The notes: generated by a model not told the origin, from the sequence alone. DNA of 64,000 bases from Uliginosibacterium gangwonense DSM 18521 (GCF_000373965.1 NZ_KB892841.1:1-64000), one strand, 5' to 3'. Numbered from the stretch's first letter, positions 27,597-36,880 are shown. Made by a program: numbers and translations.

Positions 27597-28883
27597 ATGA
27601 CGAAAAAGACCCTGTATGCCATTCTTGGCGCACCTGAAACGGCACGCATCGAAGAGATTCGACAGGCATACGAGCAGCGTATGGCCGGGCTTGAGCCCAG
27701 CGATACTATTCTGCAAACCGCCATCAAGGATGCGTGGGACATTCTGAGCAATCCGCAACGGCGTGAAAGATACGACGCCTCGCTACGGCGGGCGCGGGCC
27801 CAGGACGAAATGGCGATCGAGTACGTGGAAGACACCGGCTCCAGCAAAACGCCTTTTATCATCGGCGCGCTGATAGTGCTGGTCGCAGCAGGCTGGTATT
27901 TCTTTCGCAAACCCACTCAATCTGCCCCAAAAATGACGGCTCCAGTGGTGCTGGCCCAGGAAAATGAGGCCCAACCCACCGCTATAAACGTCCAAAACAC
28001 CCCTGCGGCAGCCCCTGGCTCCACCAAGGGTCTGACGCCAGAGGAGCTGTTTGCCCGCGCCTCCAACAGCATTGCGCGTATCAACGTATTCAACGGCAGC
28101 GGTCAGCAACTCTCGATTGGCAGTGGCGTAGTCATTGATAGCGGTACGGTCATCACCAACTGCCACGTCACCCAGGGTGGGGCCAGCATCAAGGTCAAGA
28201 TGCAGAACTCGCAATACGATGCCTCCATCCAGGTCGCGGATGAGCAACACGACCTGTGCAAGCTGTCAGTGCCGCAGTTGCGCGCGCCCTCGGTCAGCAT
28301 CGGGCGGGTCAGCAGCCTCAAGGTTGGGCAGAAGGTGTTTGCCATCGGCTCGCCCCACGGTCTGGATCTGACCATCAGTGATGGCCTGATCTCCTCGCTG
28401 CGGGATGCCAGCGATGGCACCTATATCCAGACTACGGCACCCGTGTCGCCCGGCTCCAGTGGCGGCGGTCTGTTTGATGAAACCGGGCAGTTGGTCGGCA
28501 TCGTCACCTTCCAGGATCGTAGCGGCCAGAACCTGAACTTTGCCATTCCGGCCGAATGGATCAACACCATGTCGGCCTCGACCGGCCACGACAACAGCCG
28601 CTACTCCACTCGCCCGGAAACGGAAAGCAGCAACACAGCAGACGACCTGATCGTGGGCGACTGGCACTGCTTTGGCCCGCTCACCGGGCGCGGCCTGGAC
28701 GTGACCTTTGCGGGCAACGGCGTTGTCAGCGGCTCCCTGGATGGCAAGCCTTTCATGGGCCGCTACTACATGCAGGGCAAACAGATCACGCTGTTCTCGG
28801 ACGTATTCCAGATCGAGGAACTCAGCACCGCCCGCCTGGTGATGAGCCAAGGCAGTGGTCGTCGACTCGTCTGCAACCACTGA
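27597..28883 (+). CDS. J-domain-like / trypsin-like serine protease fusion, membrane-anchored
   Basis: 428 aa from the ATG at 27597; a GTG at 27540 is an alternative. Residues 1-65 resemble a J domain (TLYAILGAPETARIEEIRQAY; DAWDILSNPQRRERYD), but the HPD tripeptide that stimulates DnaK is absent. A single transmembrane helix follows (about 85-102), then a Pro/Ala-rich linker and an HtrA-like (S1C) protease with triad residues His in NCHV, Asp in EQHDLC and Ser in SPGSSGGG. No PDZ domain. The C-terminal ~90 residues form a separate small beta-rich domain (VGDWHCFGPLTG). Topology suggests a cytoplasmic J-like part and a periplasmic protease. Confidence 0.82.
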   Translation: MTKKTLYAILGAPETARIEEIRQAYEQRMAGLEPSDTILQTAIKDAWDILSNPQRRERYDASLRRARAQDEMAIEYVEDTGSSKTPFIIGALIVLVAAGWYFFRKPTQSAPKMTAPVVLAQENEAQPTAINVQNTPAAAPGSTKGLTPEELFARASNSIARINVFNGSGQQLSIGSGVVIDSGTVITNCHVTQGGASIKVKMQNSQYDASIQVADEQHDLCKLSVPQLRAPSVSIGRVSSLKVGQKVFAIGSPHGLDLTISDGLISSLRDASDGTYIQTTAPVSPGSSGGGLFDETGQLVGIVTFQDRSGQNLNFAIPAEWINTMSASTGHDNSRYSTRPETESSNTADDLIVGDWHCFGPLTGRGLDVTFAGNGVVSGSLDGKPFMGRYYMQGKQITLFSDVFQIEELSTARLVMSQGSGRRLVCNH

Positions 28884-28994
28884 GCAAGCACCCATACCAC
28901 CGCAGCAGTGCTGGTGATAGACTGCATGCCTATCACGTCTTGGCCCCGTTTCGCAGACCTTGTACCCAACACGGTCTGCTGATCTGTTTTCCCC

Positions 28995-29444
28995 ATGAGC
29001 TTTGAGAACCTGCCCATCATCCTGATTCTGGCCCTGTCGGTCATCGGGAACAACAATACCGTTGCCATTGCTGCCGCAGCCCTGCTGTTGCTGAAACTAC
29101 TCGGGCTGACCAGTTGGCTCAATGTGGTGGAAACCCGTGGCATCAATGTCGGGGTCATTATCCTCACCGCCGCAGTGCTCACGCCTCTTGTCACCGGCAA
29201 GGTTGATATTGCCGGGCTCGGCAATGCGTTCAAGACCCCGACAGGGGTGATCGCCATCCTCATCGGACTTGCCGTGGCATGGATCGCAGGGCAAGGCGTG
29301 GGCTTCATGAAGACCTCGCCCGAAACCGTCACCGCACTCATGGTCGGCACCCTGATCGGCGTCTGTTTTTTCAGAGGTCTTGCCGTCGGGCCGCTGATTG
29401 CAGGTGGCATGGTGGCCCTGATTGCTGGAACCCTAAGGCTCTAA
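28995..29444 (+). CDS. DUF441 family membrane protein (YeaL-like)
   Basis: 149 aa, four hydrophobic segments. GINVGVIILTAAVLTPLVTG and GVIAILIGLAVAWIAGQGV with GVCFFRGLAVGPLIAGGMVAL are characteristic of the DUF441/YeaL family. Function is not established. The gene is on the same strand as its neighbours but has 111 bp on both sides, so operon membership is unclear. Confidence 0.85.
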   Translation: MSFENLPIILILALSVIGNNNTVAIAAAALLLLKLLGLTSWLNVVETRGINVGVIILTAAVLTPLVTGKVDIAGLGNAFKTPTGVIAILIGLAVAWIAGQGVGFMKTSPETVTALMVGTLIGVCFFRGLAVGPLIAGGMVALIAGTLRL

Positions 29445-29554
29445 GCCCTCTGGTAAATCGTCGCGGATTTCATCTGCCTCAAACATTGCGCGGTGCGCGT
29501 TGCGTCATTCAGGCGTACCATTGCAAGAGCATATCCACCATCAATGACTCTAGC

Positions 29555-30100
29555 ATGAACAAAAAAGCAAGGCTTGCTGCCGCAGCGCTGGTTGTGGTGC
29601 TGGGTGCTGGGTTCTACGCCACCCCTTACATCACCGTGGCACAGATGCGCTCTGCAGCACAGGCCAAGGATGCAGACAAACTCAGCCGCTATGTCGACTT
29701 CCCCGCGCTCCGGGAAAACCTGAAAACCACCTTCAACGAAAAGATCAATGCCCAGATCGCCCAATCCAAGGATGCCAGCCCATTTGGCGCTTTGGGCGCA
29801 GCGGTGGCGGGGGCGTTGATCAACCCGATGGTCGACGCGATGGTCACCCCGCAAAGCCTCTCCATGATCGTACAGGGGCAACAACCCAAGGGGGAGAAGC
29901 CCCAGGAAGAGGCCATCCCAGCCGCCGATGCAGCGTCCAAACCAGAAGACTCCAGCACGGATGTCTCAATGGGCTATGAAGGCTTTGACCAGTTTGCGGT
30001 CAACATCAAGCACAAGGATTCCGGTGAGCCAGTCAGCCTCATTTTCCATCGTGAGGGACTGATTTCCTGGAAGCTAGCGGCCTTGCGCCTGCCCATGTAG
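29555..30100 (+). CDS. DUF2939 family protein, membrane-anchored
   Basis: 181 aa from the ATG at 29555. An N-terminal hydrophobic segment (5-25) could be an uncleaved anchor or signal peptide. The segment YITVAQMRSAAQAKDADKLSRYVDFPALRENLK is the hallmark of DUF2939, whose function is unknown. A Lys/Pro/Ala-rich stretch (about 110-140) interrupts the domain. It is convergent with the MFS exporter, with 18 bp between stops. Confidence 0.8.
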   Translation: MNKKARLAAAALVVVLGAGFYATPYITVAQMRSAAQAKDADKLSRYVDFPALRENLKTTFNEKINAQIAQSKDASPFGALGAAVAGALINPMVDAMVTPQSLSMIVQGQQPKGEKPQEEAIPAADAASKPEDSSTDVSMGYEGFDQFAVNIKHKDSGEPVSLIFHREGLISWKLAALRLPM

Positions 30101-30118
30101 GGGATTTATTCCATCCGC

Positions 30119-31342
30119 CTATCCCTTCGCGGGCTGATGCTTGCGGATATCGGGCAGGAAGATCGTCAACATGCCCAGCAGCGGCAGGAATGAACAGACC
30201 AGGTAGACGAAGTCGATACCGGAATGGTCGGCCAGCCTGCCCAGCAAGGCCGCACCCACGGCTCCCATGCCAAACGAGAAGCCGAAGAACATCCCGGCGA
30301 CCATGCCGACCCGCCCGGGGAGCAGTTCCTGCGCAAACACCACAATCGCCGAGAAGGCCGATGCCAGGGTGAAGCCGATCACGAAGCTTAGCACCGTCGT
30401 CCAGAGCAGATTGACATGCGGCATCATCAGGGTGAAGGGGGCCACCCCGAGAATCGAAACCCAGATCACCCGCTTGCGCCCGATGCGATCCCCAATCGGG
30501 CCGCCGATCACTGTTCCCAAGGCCACCGCAAACAGGAAGATGAAGAGGTGGACCTGTGCCTGCTCTACAGAAACGCCAAACTTGTGGATCAGGTAGAAAG
30601 TGAAATAGCTCGTCAAACTGGCAAGGTAGAAATACTTCGAGAAGACCAGCGTCAGCAGCACCCCAATGGCCAGCACCACCTTGCCGCGCGGCAAGTCCTT
30701 GTCTGCCCCCCCTTGGCGCAGCTTGGCCTTGAACGCGCCCTGGCGCTGCTGATGCGCGTACCAGTTGCCCACCTGCCACAGCAGGCAAATCGCCATCAGC
30801 GCTGCCAGCGAGAACCACATCACACTCTTCTGACCATTCGGCATCACGATCCAGGCGGTCAACAGCGGGCCTAGCGCCGTGCCTGCGTTGCCACCGACCT
30901 GGAAGATCGATTGCGCCAACCCGAGCTTGCCACCGGACGCCATACGGGCCACGCGGGAAGATTCCGGGTGGAAGATCGACGAGCCACTGCCCACCAGGGC
31001 CGCCGCACAGAGCAGGGCCGCATAGCTGCTGGCATTGGCGAGTAGAACCAGGCCAATCAAGGTGCTGGTCATCCCCGCCACCAGGGAATATGGCTTGGGG
31101 TGGCGATCCGTGTACATCCCCACAAAGGGCTGGAGCAAGGAGGCCGTGGCCTGGAAGGTAAAGGTAATCAGCCCGATCTGGGCAAAGCTCAGGTTGAAGC
31201 CCCCTTTGATCATGGGGTACATGGCAAAGATCAACGACTGAATCATGTCGTTGAGAAAATGCGACAGACTGATGGTGCCCAGTATCCTGTAAGCAGGGTC
31301 TTGAACTGGCGCAGCCGTGGCTGTAGTAGTGGCTGTAGTCAA
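30119..31342 (-). CDS. MFS exporter of the fosmidomycin-resistance (Fsr) type
   Basis: 407 aa from the TTG at 31342, which has AAGGA 7 bp upstream; a GTG ten codons further up lacks a ribosome site. Twelve hydrophobic segments. The LSHFLNDMIQSLIFAMYP start and HPESSRVARMASGGKLG loop are typical for the Fsr family of proton-driven drug exporters. The N-terminus has a Thr/Ala-rich tail (TTATTTATAAP). Substrate in this organism is unknown. It stands alone. Confidence 0.85.
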   Translation of the reverse strand: MTTATTTATAAPVQDPAYRILGTISLSHFLNDMIQSLIFAMYPMIKGGFNLSFAQIGLITFTFQATASLLQPFVGMYTDRHPKPYSLVAGMTSTLIGLVLLANASSYAALLCAAALVGSGSSIFHPESSRVARMASGGKLGLAQSIFQVGGNAGTALGPLLTAWIVMPNGQKSVMWFSLAALMAICLLWQVGNWYAHQQRQGAFKAKLRQGGADKDLPRGKVVLAIGVLLTLVFSKYFYLASLTSYFTFYLIHKFGVSVEQAQVHLFIFLFAVALGTVIGGPIGDRIGRKRVIWVSILGVAPFTLMMPHVNLLWTTVLSFVIGFTLASAFSAIVVFAQELLPGRVGMVAGMFFGFSFGMGAVGAALLGRLADHSGIDFVYLVCSFLPLLGMLTIFLPDIRKHQPAKG

Positions 31343-31501
31343 AGCTGTTTCCTTTATCCAAACACCAAGCACAAATGCTCAGTACAAGGATAGAGCTTCA
31401 ATCGATTTCCGACTAACGCCAACAAGACCAAATATAGAGAGAAACAGACACTATCGGTACCCCAAGTAGAAAGAAGCCATCAGCCCAGCTGCGTTCTGGA
31501 T

Positions 31502-32365
31502 TCACTGCAGCACAGTATTCAGTAACACCGCCAGCCGGGCCGCAGCCCGCTCCATCTGCAAACGGATCACCGGTAGCGCCTGCACCTGATAGGCTTCATC
31601 AAGAAGCATTGGCGTGTCGTCGCTGCGGGGCGGGTTCCAGCTCCCACATGCGAAACCAGGCAAGGGGGTATAGGCGTGCTCAAGTGCCAATTGGCGGGAT
31701 TCCTGCATCCAGCCTGCGACATCTTCAGGGGCATAGGCCGGAAGCTCGGCAGGCAGATGCAGGCGGCCGAGTTTGAGCGCCTTGGCGGCCAGTTCGCTGT
31801 CCCATACCTGATGCAGCGTACGACGCTTGCCGTCTTCCACCCCCGCCAGCGCAACAGGCAAAGCCCCTTTGTCTTTGGCCACACCTGAATGCAAGGGCTG
31901 ATGCAGATCCCCCACCAGATGCACCACCCACTTCAAGGCTTCGTTGCGGGCACGCGGTGCCTGATCCCGGTCTGCGAGAATGGCCGCGTAATGCAGGATC
32001 AACTGATCCACGCAATGCCCATCTGGACAGGCGCCCAGTTCGGCGGAACACACAGAATTGCCCCGGACATGCCAGCCACGATAGGTTTTGGCGTCCGCCC
32101 CCTCGCGGATCTCATCCGCCCAGGATGCCACCTCTGCCAAGGTATGGCGCCCGGAAGGCTGTCCCCCCCGGTCCAGGTCGTCTGCCAAAAGCAGCTTGAC
32201 CTGCGCCTGTGCCGCAGGACTCAAAGCTGCTTGTGCCAAGTCCGCAATCGCCGCATGCCCTTTGACACCCCATGCCTGGGCCTGCGGTACGCACACCAGC
32301 AAAAAACCGCTACAAAGGGCCCACCTTGCATGCCCCAGCAAACGGCGCACAGCACCTTGCATCAT
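31502..32365 (-). CDS. secreted S1/P1-type nuclease
   Basis: 287 aa. A signal peptide of about 30 residues ends before WGVKGH, and Trp1 of the mature enzyme is the first zinc ligand in this family. Further ligands are in ADLAQAAL...WADEIR, HVRGN and HLVGDLHQPLHSG with VWDSEL. S1/P1 nucleases cut single-stranded DNA and RNA using three zinc ions, usually in the periplasm or outside. The ATG at 32365 lies 7 bp after slyX, so the two are cotranscribed; the longer reading frame upstream is slyX in another frame. Confidence 0.88.
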   Translation of the reverse strand: MMQGAVRRLLGHARWALCSGFLLVCVPQAQAWGVKGHAAIADLAQAALSPAAQAQVKLLLADDLDRGGQPSGRHTLAEVASWADEIREGADAKTYRGWHVRGNSVCSAELGACPDGHCVDQLILHYAAILADRDQAPRARNEALKWVVHLVGDLHQPLHSGVAKDKGALPVALAGVEDGKRRTLHQVWDSELAAKALKLGRLHLPAELPAYAPEDVAGWMQESRQLALEHAYTPLPGFACGSWNPPRSDDTPMLLDEAYQVQALPVIRLQMERAAARLAVLLNTVLQ

Positions 32366-32372
32366 GTGGCAC

Positions 32373-32582
32373 TCAGTAATGTGGGGGGATGTCTTCGCGC
32401 AGATCGCGGGGTTCCGCACCACTCGCGGTCGCCTGCGCCTGCATCTGCCGGTAGAGCGTGCGGATCTGCTCTTGCAGCAATTCGATCTGCTGCTGTTGGC
32501 GGAACACCGTCCGGTTGAGCGCATCAATCTGATCCTCGCCCAAAGCCACTTTGGTTTCCAATGCCACCAAACGTTCTTCCAT
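32373..32582 (-). CDS. slyX: SlyX homolog
   Basis: 69 aa coiled-coil protein. MEERLVALETKVALGEDQIDALNRTVFRQQQQIELL is the SlyX pattern, and the C-terminus ends in the typical PPHY. Function unknown. The start at 32582 is preceded by GAGGTGG; the upstream ATG is not needed. Likely first gene of a two-gene operon with the S1/P1 nuclease. Confidence 0.9.
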   Translation of the reverse strand: MEERLVALETKVALGEDQIDALNRTVFRQQQQIELLQEQIRTLYRQMQAQATASGAEPRDLREDIPPHY

Positions 32583-32693
32583 GCTTCCACCTCTGCTTAT
32601 CATTGGGAAGGGATTGTAACGCGGCCCCTTGCAGACAGTTTCCCCAGAACCCCGCTTATTGGCAGAATACAGGATTGCCTAACGGAGCCCACC

Positions 32694-33545
32694 ATGCCTT
32701 ACACAACAACAATTTCCGCCCAAACCCTTGCCGCTGAGTTAGGCAAGCCGGACTGGATCGTCTTTGACGTTCGCCACGAATTGCAAAATCCCGCCTCAGG
32801 TCGTGCCGCCTACCAACAAGGGCATATCCCCGGCGCCCTCTTCCTGCATCTGGATGAGGATCTGTCTGCCCCCAAAACGGGCAAAAACGGGCGCCACCCT
32901 TTGCCAGATCGTGCCGCATTTGCCCAACGGCTGGCTGCGCTAGGGGTCAATACCCGCAGCCAGGTCGTGGTGTATGACGCCGCCGGGGGCATGATGGCCG
33001 CCCGCCTATGGTGGATGCTGCGCTGGGTGGGGCACGCCCATGTTGCCGTGCTCGATGGTGGCTGGCCCGCTTGGGTAGCCAGCGGCGCAGCGACAAACGC
33101 CGATACGCCCGCCCCCCGCCCGCAAGGTGATTTGCAGGCAGCCACTCCTTTGACACGGCAGATCAACGCGGCTCACGTGTTGATCAATATCGAGCTGGGG
33201 ACCGAACTGGTGTTGGACGCGCGTGGCCCCGACCGCTTCCGTGGCGAAAACGAGACCATGGACCCAGTCGGCGGGCATATCCCAGGGGCACGCAACCGCT
33301 GCTTCCGCGATAACCTTGACGCACAGGATCGCTTCAAGTCTGCAGACATCCTGCGTGAAGAATTCAGCCGCGTATTGGATGGCAAGACGCCAGCGCAAGT
33401 CATTGCACAATGCGGGTCAGGCGTGACGGCCTGCCACAACCTGCTGGCGATGGAAATTGCCGGGCTGGGCGGCGCTGCACTCTATCCAGGGTCCTGGAGC
33501 GAATGGTGCAGTGACCCGGATCGCCCGATTGCGGTGGGTAACTGA
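32694..33545 (+). CDS. sseA: thiosulfate/3-mercaptopyruvate sulfurtransferase
   Basis: 283 aa, two rhodanese domains: an inactive N-terminal one (DWIVFDVRHEL) and a catalytic C-terminal one (ELVLDARGPDRF) with loop CGSGVTA around residue 242. The CGSG(V/I)TA loop favours 3-mercaptopyruvate as substrate. GHIPGA occurs in both domains as expected. The ATG at 32694 has CGGAG upstream; the open frame extends far upstream but overlaps slyX. Divergent from slyX. Confidence 0.9.
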   Translation: MPYTTTISAQTLAAELGKPDWIVFDVRHELQNPASGRAAYQQGHIPGALFLHLDEDLSAPKTGKNGRHPLPDRAAFAQRLAALGVNTRSQVVVYDAAGGMMAARLWWMLRWVGHAHVAVLDGGWPAWVASGAATNADTPAPRPQGDLQAATPLTRQINAAHVLINIELGTELVLDARGPDRFRGENETMDPVGGHIPGARNRCFRDNLDAQDRFKSADILREEFSRVLDGKTPAQVIAQCGSGVTACHNLLAMEIAGLGGAALYPGSWSEWCSDPDRPIAVGN

Positions 33546-33546
33546 A

Positions 33547-35133
33547 TCAGCCCCGTTTGGTATTGACGGCAATGGTGATGCGGTTGCGGCCCTCGCGCTT
33601 GGAGATATAGAGGGCTTCATCCGCAGCAACCACCAATTCCATCATGTTGGAATAACTCGGGTATTCGGCCACCCCGGAACTGAAGGTCACCGAGAAAATA
33701 CCTTCGTCATACGCGTGATAGATTTTAGAGAATCCATCACGAATCTTGTTGAGTTTATCGCGTGCTGATTCAGCCGACGTGCTGAAAAACACCACCACGA
33801 ATTCTTCGCCGCCGTAGCGCCCCACCACGTCGGCCTTGCGTACATGCTGCTTGAGGTAGCGCGCAAGGGTCTTGAGCACTTTGTCACCCACGGTATGGCC
33901 GTAGTTGTCATTGACCTTCTTGAAATAGTCGATATCCAGAATGGCATATGACACTGGCACACCCTGGCGTTCAGCCAGCAGGAGCGACTGTTGCAGCAGC
34001 GTTTTGGTCTTGACGTGGTTATACAGCCCGGTGAGGCTGTCTTCCACCATCAGCTTGCGCAGGCCTCGGTAGCGTTCGGCCTTGCTGACCACCGTATTCA
34101 CGAGCTGCGCCTGGCTGATCGGCTTGGTCAGGTAGTCATCCCCGCCATTGCGCATGGCCTCCAATTGCACCTCTTCGCTGGTTTCGCTGGTCAGGAAGAC
34201 AATGGGAATGGATTCAAAGGCTTTGTTCTGGCGGATGATGCGCGCCACTTCCAGGCCATTACAGCCATCCATGTGGAAGTCCAGCAAGAGCACATCCGGC
34301 GAATAATCCAGCAATGCATCTAGAATATGCTGTGGGGTTCTCAGCGTGCGCAGGTTGATGCTCGGAAACTGCTCCAGCGTGCGCTGGATGGAAGTCAGTA
34401 CGGTTTGCGAGTCATCCAGAATCAGCACCCGATACGGCTCATCCTTGGTGGCATAGGCCAGGGGGTCCACCGCGTCGACCAACACATTGACAGTCAGGGG
34501 AGAGATGAAAAAGCCCTGCGCCCCACAACGCACCGCTTTCAGACGTAGCGCGAAATCCCCTTTGGCGCTCAAACAGAACCATTTGATCCCGCCATTGCTC
34601 AGATCATCCACCAGTGGCTTGTGTTCGGCCAGCACGCCAGCAGGCAGATCGGCCACCACTGCAATAGCCCGATGCGCCAGGGCATATTGCACCCCCTGGC
34701 CGTAATCGGTGAATGAGCGGAACTGGTAGCCGTAATGCTCCATCTGCAACAACATCTCGTGCATGCTCTCAGGAAGCTTGGTGAGCATCACGATGGTTGG
34801 CAGGGCGTACTCGTCCTCGGGGCGCGGAACAATCTGCTGCTGGTAGTCCGGGCTCATGATACGCCGCACCACCACAAAGACGGTGGCAAGGAAACGGTCT
34901 ACCGCAGATTTCTCCTGCTCGGTCGGCGACTCAAGATTTGCCAGCAATTGCAGCAAAGGCTCAAGCGTTGTTTCCAATTCGGTCAAACCGTGGGCGCGTG
35001 CCAACCCCATCAAGCGGTCGCAATGCGGCATGAAGGCTGCCCAGCGCTCGATATCAGAACTGGCCTGCCAGACGACTTTCCAGGCGACAACCAGTGCGTT
35101 CCACGCAGAGTGCAATTCCGAACGGTTGATCAT
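33547..35133 (-). CDS. response regulator diguanylate cyclase with two receiver-like domains
   Basis: 528 aa. Residues 1-100 are helical. Residues ~112-230 form a receiver-like domain without the usual acidic pocket (MLTKLP in place of DDD), so it looks like a pseudo-receiver. Residues ~235-350 are a standard receiver: LILDDS, phosphoacceptor Asp in LLLDFHMDG, Lys in LTKPIS. A GGDEF domain follows with GGEEF and the I-site RKAD five residues before, so it should be an active, product-inhibited cyclase. No histidine kinase is adjacent. The stop is 1 bp from the convergent sulfurtransferase stop. Confidence 0.9.
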   Translation of the reverse strand: MINRSELHSAWNALVVAWKVVWQASSDIERWAAFMPHCDRLMGLARAHGLTELETTLEPLLQLLANLESPTEQEKSAVDRFLATVFVVVRRIMSPDYQQQIVPRPEDEYALPTIVMLTKLPESMHEMLLQMEHYGYQFRSFTDYGQGVQYALAHRAIAVVADLPAGVLAEHKPLVDDLSNGGIKWFCLSAKGDFALRLKAVRCGAQGFFISPLTVNVLVDAVDPLAYATKDEPYRVLILDDSQTVLTSIQRTLEQFPSINLRTLRTPQHILDALLDYSPDVLLLDFHMDGCNGLEVARIIRQNKAFESIPIVFLTSETSEEVQLEAMRNGGDDYLTKPISQAQLVNTVVSKAERYRGLRKLMVEDSLTGLYNHVKTKTLLQQSLLLAERQGVPVSYAILDIDYFKKVNDNYGHTVGDKVLKTLARYLKQHVRKADVVGRYGGEEFVVVFFSTSAESARDKLNKIRDGFSKIYHAYDEGIFSVTFSSGVAEYPSYSNMMELVVAADEALYISKREGRNRITIAVNTKRG

Positions 35134-35251
35134 ATCTGTTTGGCTTGCGAACTTCCCGAAGTAAACGGCAAACCGTCACTGAACTGAAGCTGTGCAGATA
35201 GGCTTGTTGCAAAAAAGGCGCCCGCATCTAGCGGCTCCCTGGCGATCAATT

Positions 35252-36187
35252 CTACCTTTCATTTCGGGCAGGTGCTTGGGGGACAACCCGGGGGACACGC
35301 TTGGGACGCATGGCCAACACCCCCTTGCAGCGCGGGTAGGCCCGGCAGCCCCAATAGCGGGCCTGTTCGTTCTGGCGAGACAGCATCTTGAGGCCGCAAA
35401 CGGGGCAGGAAGGCGTGGTGAAATCGCCTTGCACAGCAATGTCCAACAACTGCTGGCGCCTTGCCTCGGGCTGGCGCATAAGCATGGCAATGAACATGAC
35501 ATCATCGATCAGGGTGATCGAGTGTACCTTGGCGTATTCGCGTGCCTGACTGGAAAAACCGCCGTAGCCCATGAAGAAGCCTTTGGTCACAAACTCTGCC
35601 GCCATCAGGGCAGACAGCCTTTCTAGCGAATCCAGCCCGATCTCATGCTCGCCCCAGGCCCGGCAATGCACAATGGCAACCGGCAGGGTCTCCTCGCCCT
35701 TGAACAAGCGGATGTCTACACTGCCATCTTCCCCCAGCTTGCCGGGTTTGCAGCGGAAGCGGTCTGAGAAGAACGCCACGCACAGCTCCAGCATCCGCTG
35801 CCAATCCAGGCTATGCAGCAGGTCCGGTGACCACGTATCCGGGCGATGCACCTTGGCCGGGGTGGTTTCCTGTGGCAGCACCTCATCGAGCGCACCGGCG
35901 GGTGGCGCAACCTCACTGCCATCCAGCCCCTCTTCCTCGGGCTCCACGTCGCGCTGCTCCAGGAAGCGAAAGACCATGAGGCTGAACAAGAGGTAGCTCA
36001 GGATCACTGTCGCCCATTGGATGGAACCCGCCAGGGAAGATCGGCCCAACACCCACACGGGCAAGACATAGCCCACGATGAACACGCCCAACGCCCGCCA
36101 CGCAACCGCCTGAGCGTTGCGCCCCAGCACCCCGAGGGGCAACAGCGTGGATTCACCTTCCCTGTTTTCCTTGTCTTCTCCCACCAT
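35252..36187 (-). CDS. membrane protein with Mrr-like nuclease domain and topoisomerase-type zinc ribbon
   Basis: 311 aa from the ATG at 36187, with AAGGA upstream. Two hydrophobic segments near the N-terminus (about 28-70), an acidic Glu-rich linker, then an Mrr-like restriction endonuclease domain (LDWQRMLELCVAFF; DGSVDIRLF; AIVHCRAW; GGFSSQAREYA). The catalytic Asp is kept but the expected QxK (or ExK) reads HCR, so activity is doubtful. The C-terminus has a four-Cys zinc ribbon (CPVCGLKM...YWGCRAYPRCKG) like the topoisomerase I C-terminal repeats. It may be a membrane-bound nucleic-acid-binding protein; a direct role in defence is unproven. Confidence 0.78.
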   Translation of the reverse strand: MVGEDKENREGESTLLPLGVLGRNAQAVAWRALGVFIVGYVLPVWVLGRSSLAGSIQWATVILSYLLFSLMVFRFLEQRDVEPEEEGLDGSEVAPPAGALDEVLPQETTPAKVHRPDTWSPDLLHSLDWQRMLELCVAFFSDRFRCKPGKLGEDGSVDIRLFKGEETLPVAIVHCRAWGEHEIGLDSLERLSALMAAEFVTKGFFMGYGGFSSQAREYAKVHSITLIDDVMFIAMLMRQPEARRQQLLDIAVQGDFTTPSCPVCGLKMLSRQNEQARYWGCRAYPRCKGVLAMRPKRVPRVVPQAPARNER

Positions 36188-36403
36188 GGACTTATCCTTT
36201 TTTTGCTCGTCGAGCAGCCACTCATTCTGCAATGATAGCCTGCGTCCAAAGCCCTTAAAGGGCAGCGCACTGTTTGGCCTGACGAGTGGCTGGCAGGACA
36301 AGCAAAACGCGCATTAGACTTGGTCTAAGAACCGGTCTGGGGCATTCGCCCCCAGGGAGATGCAAGACACGCAACCGGCCGTCGTCCGTATTGGTTTCCA
36401 GAC

Positions 36404-36880
36404 ATGTCTGAATTCGAGAGTGGCAAAAATTTTCAACATTTGGTGATCGCAGCCGTGGCTGGCGCGGTCTGCGTGTTTGCGCTTGTCACCCTGGCAGACC
36501 GGGTGCTGCTGCCTGCCCCTGTAAAACCCGTCGAAGTGCCGCTTACACAAAGCACACCGGCCCAAAACAATGCGGCGGCAGAAGCCGCTGGCCTGGAGGA
36601 AGAACGCCAGGCAAGCGTGGCCAAACAGGAGCGCTTGCAGAAAGAAAAAGAGCAGAGCGCCATTGATCAGGCCCGCCGCGAGCAAAAGCTGCAAGAGGCT
36701 CTGAACGCCCGCAATGCAGACAATGAGCAAGCCCGCAAGGATGCAGCCTGGGAACGTTTCTACAAAAAGCCCAAGAAGTGCGACAATCCTGCGGATAACA
36801 CAGCCATTGTCGAATGCGGCAACCACTATTTGCGAGAACAGCAGCGCTTTGAGAAACTGTTTGCCGACGGCAAACTCTGA
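36404..36880 (+). CDS. small membrane-anchored coiled-coil protein, function unknown
   Basis: 158 aa. A hydrophobic segment at about 12-32 (IAAVAGAVCVFALVTLADRV) is followed by a charged coiled coil (about 55-115, rich in Glu, Gln, Lys, Ala) and a C-terminal portion with two cysteines (KKCDNPADN, IVECGNHY) that could form a disulfide in the periplasm. I do not recognise a family. It lies between the Mrr-like gene (divergent) and rlmJ. Confidence 0.65.
   Translation: MSEFESGKNFQHLVIAAVAGAVCVFALVTLADRVLLPAPVKPVEVPLTQSTPAQNNAAAEAAGLEEERQASVAKQERLQKEKEQSAIDQARREQKLQEALNARNADNEQARKDAAWERFYKKPKKCDNPADNTAIVECGNHYLREQQRFEKLFADGKL

Noticed and set aside
30039..31361. 440-codon minus-strand frame overlapping the Fsr-type exporter
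   Set aside because: The membrane segments and family motifs are in the other frame; this one has Gly/Arg-rich, non-protein-like composition.
31343..31372. GTG start for the Fsr-type exporter
   Set aside because: No ribosome site upstream, whereas the TTG at 31342 has AAGGA at 7 bp. Still uncertain.
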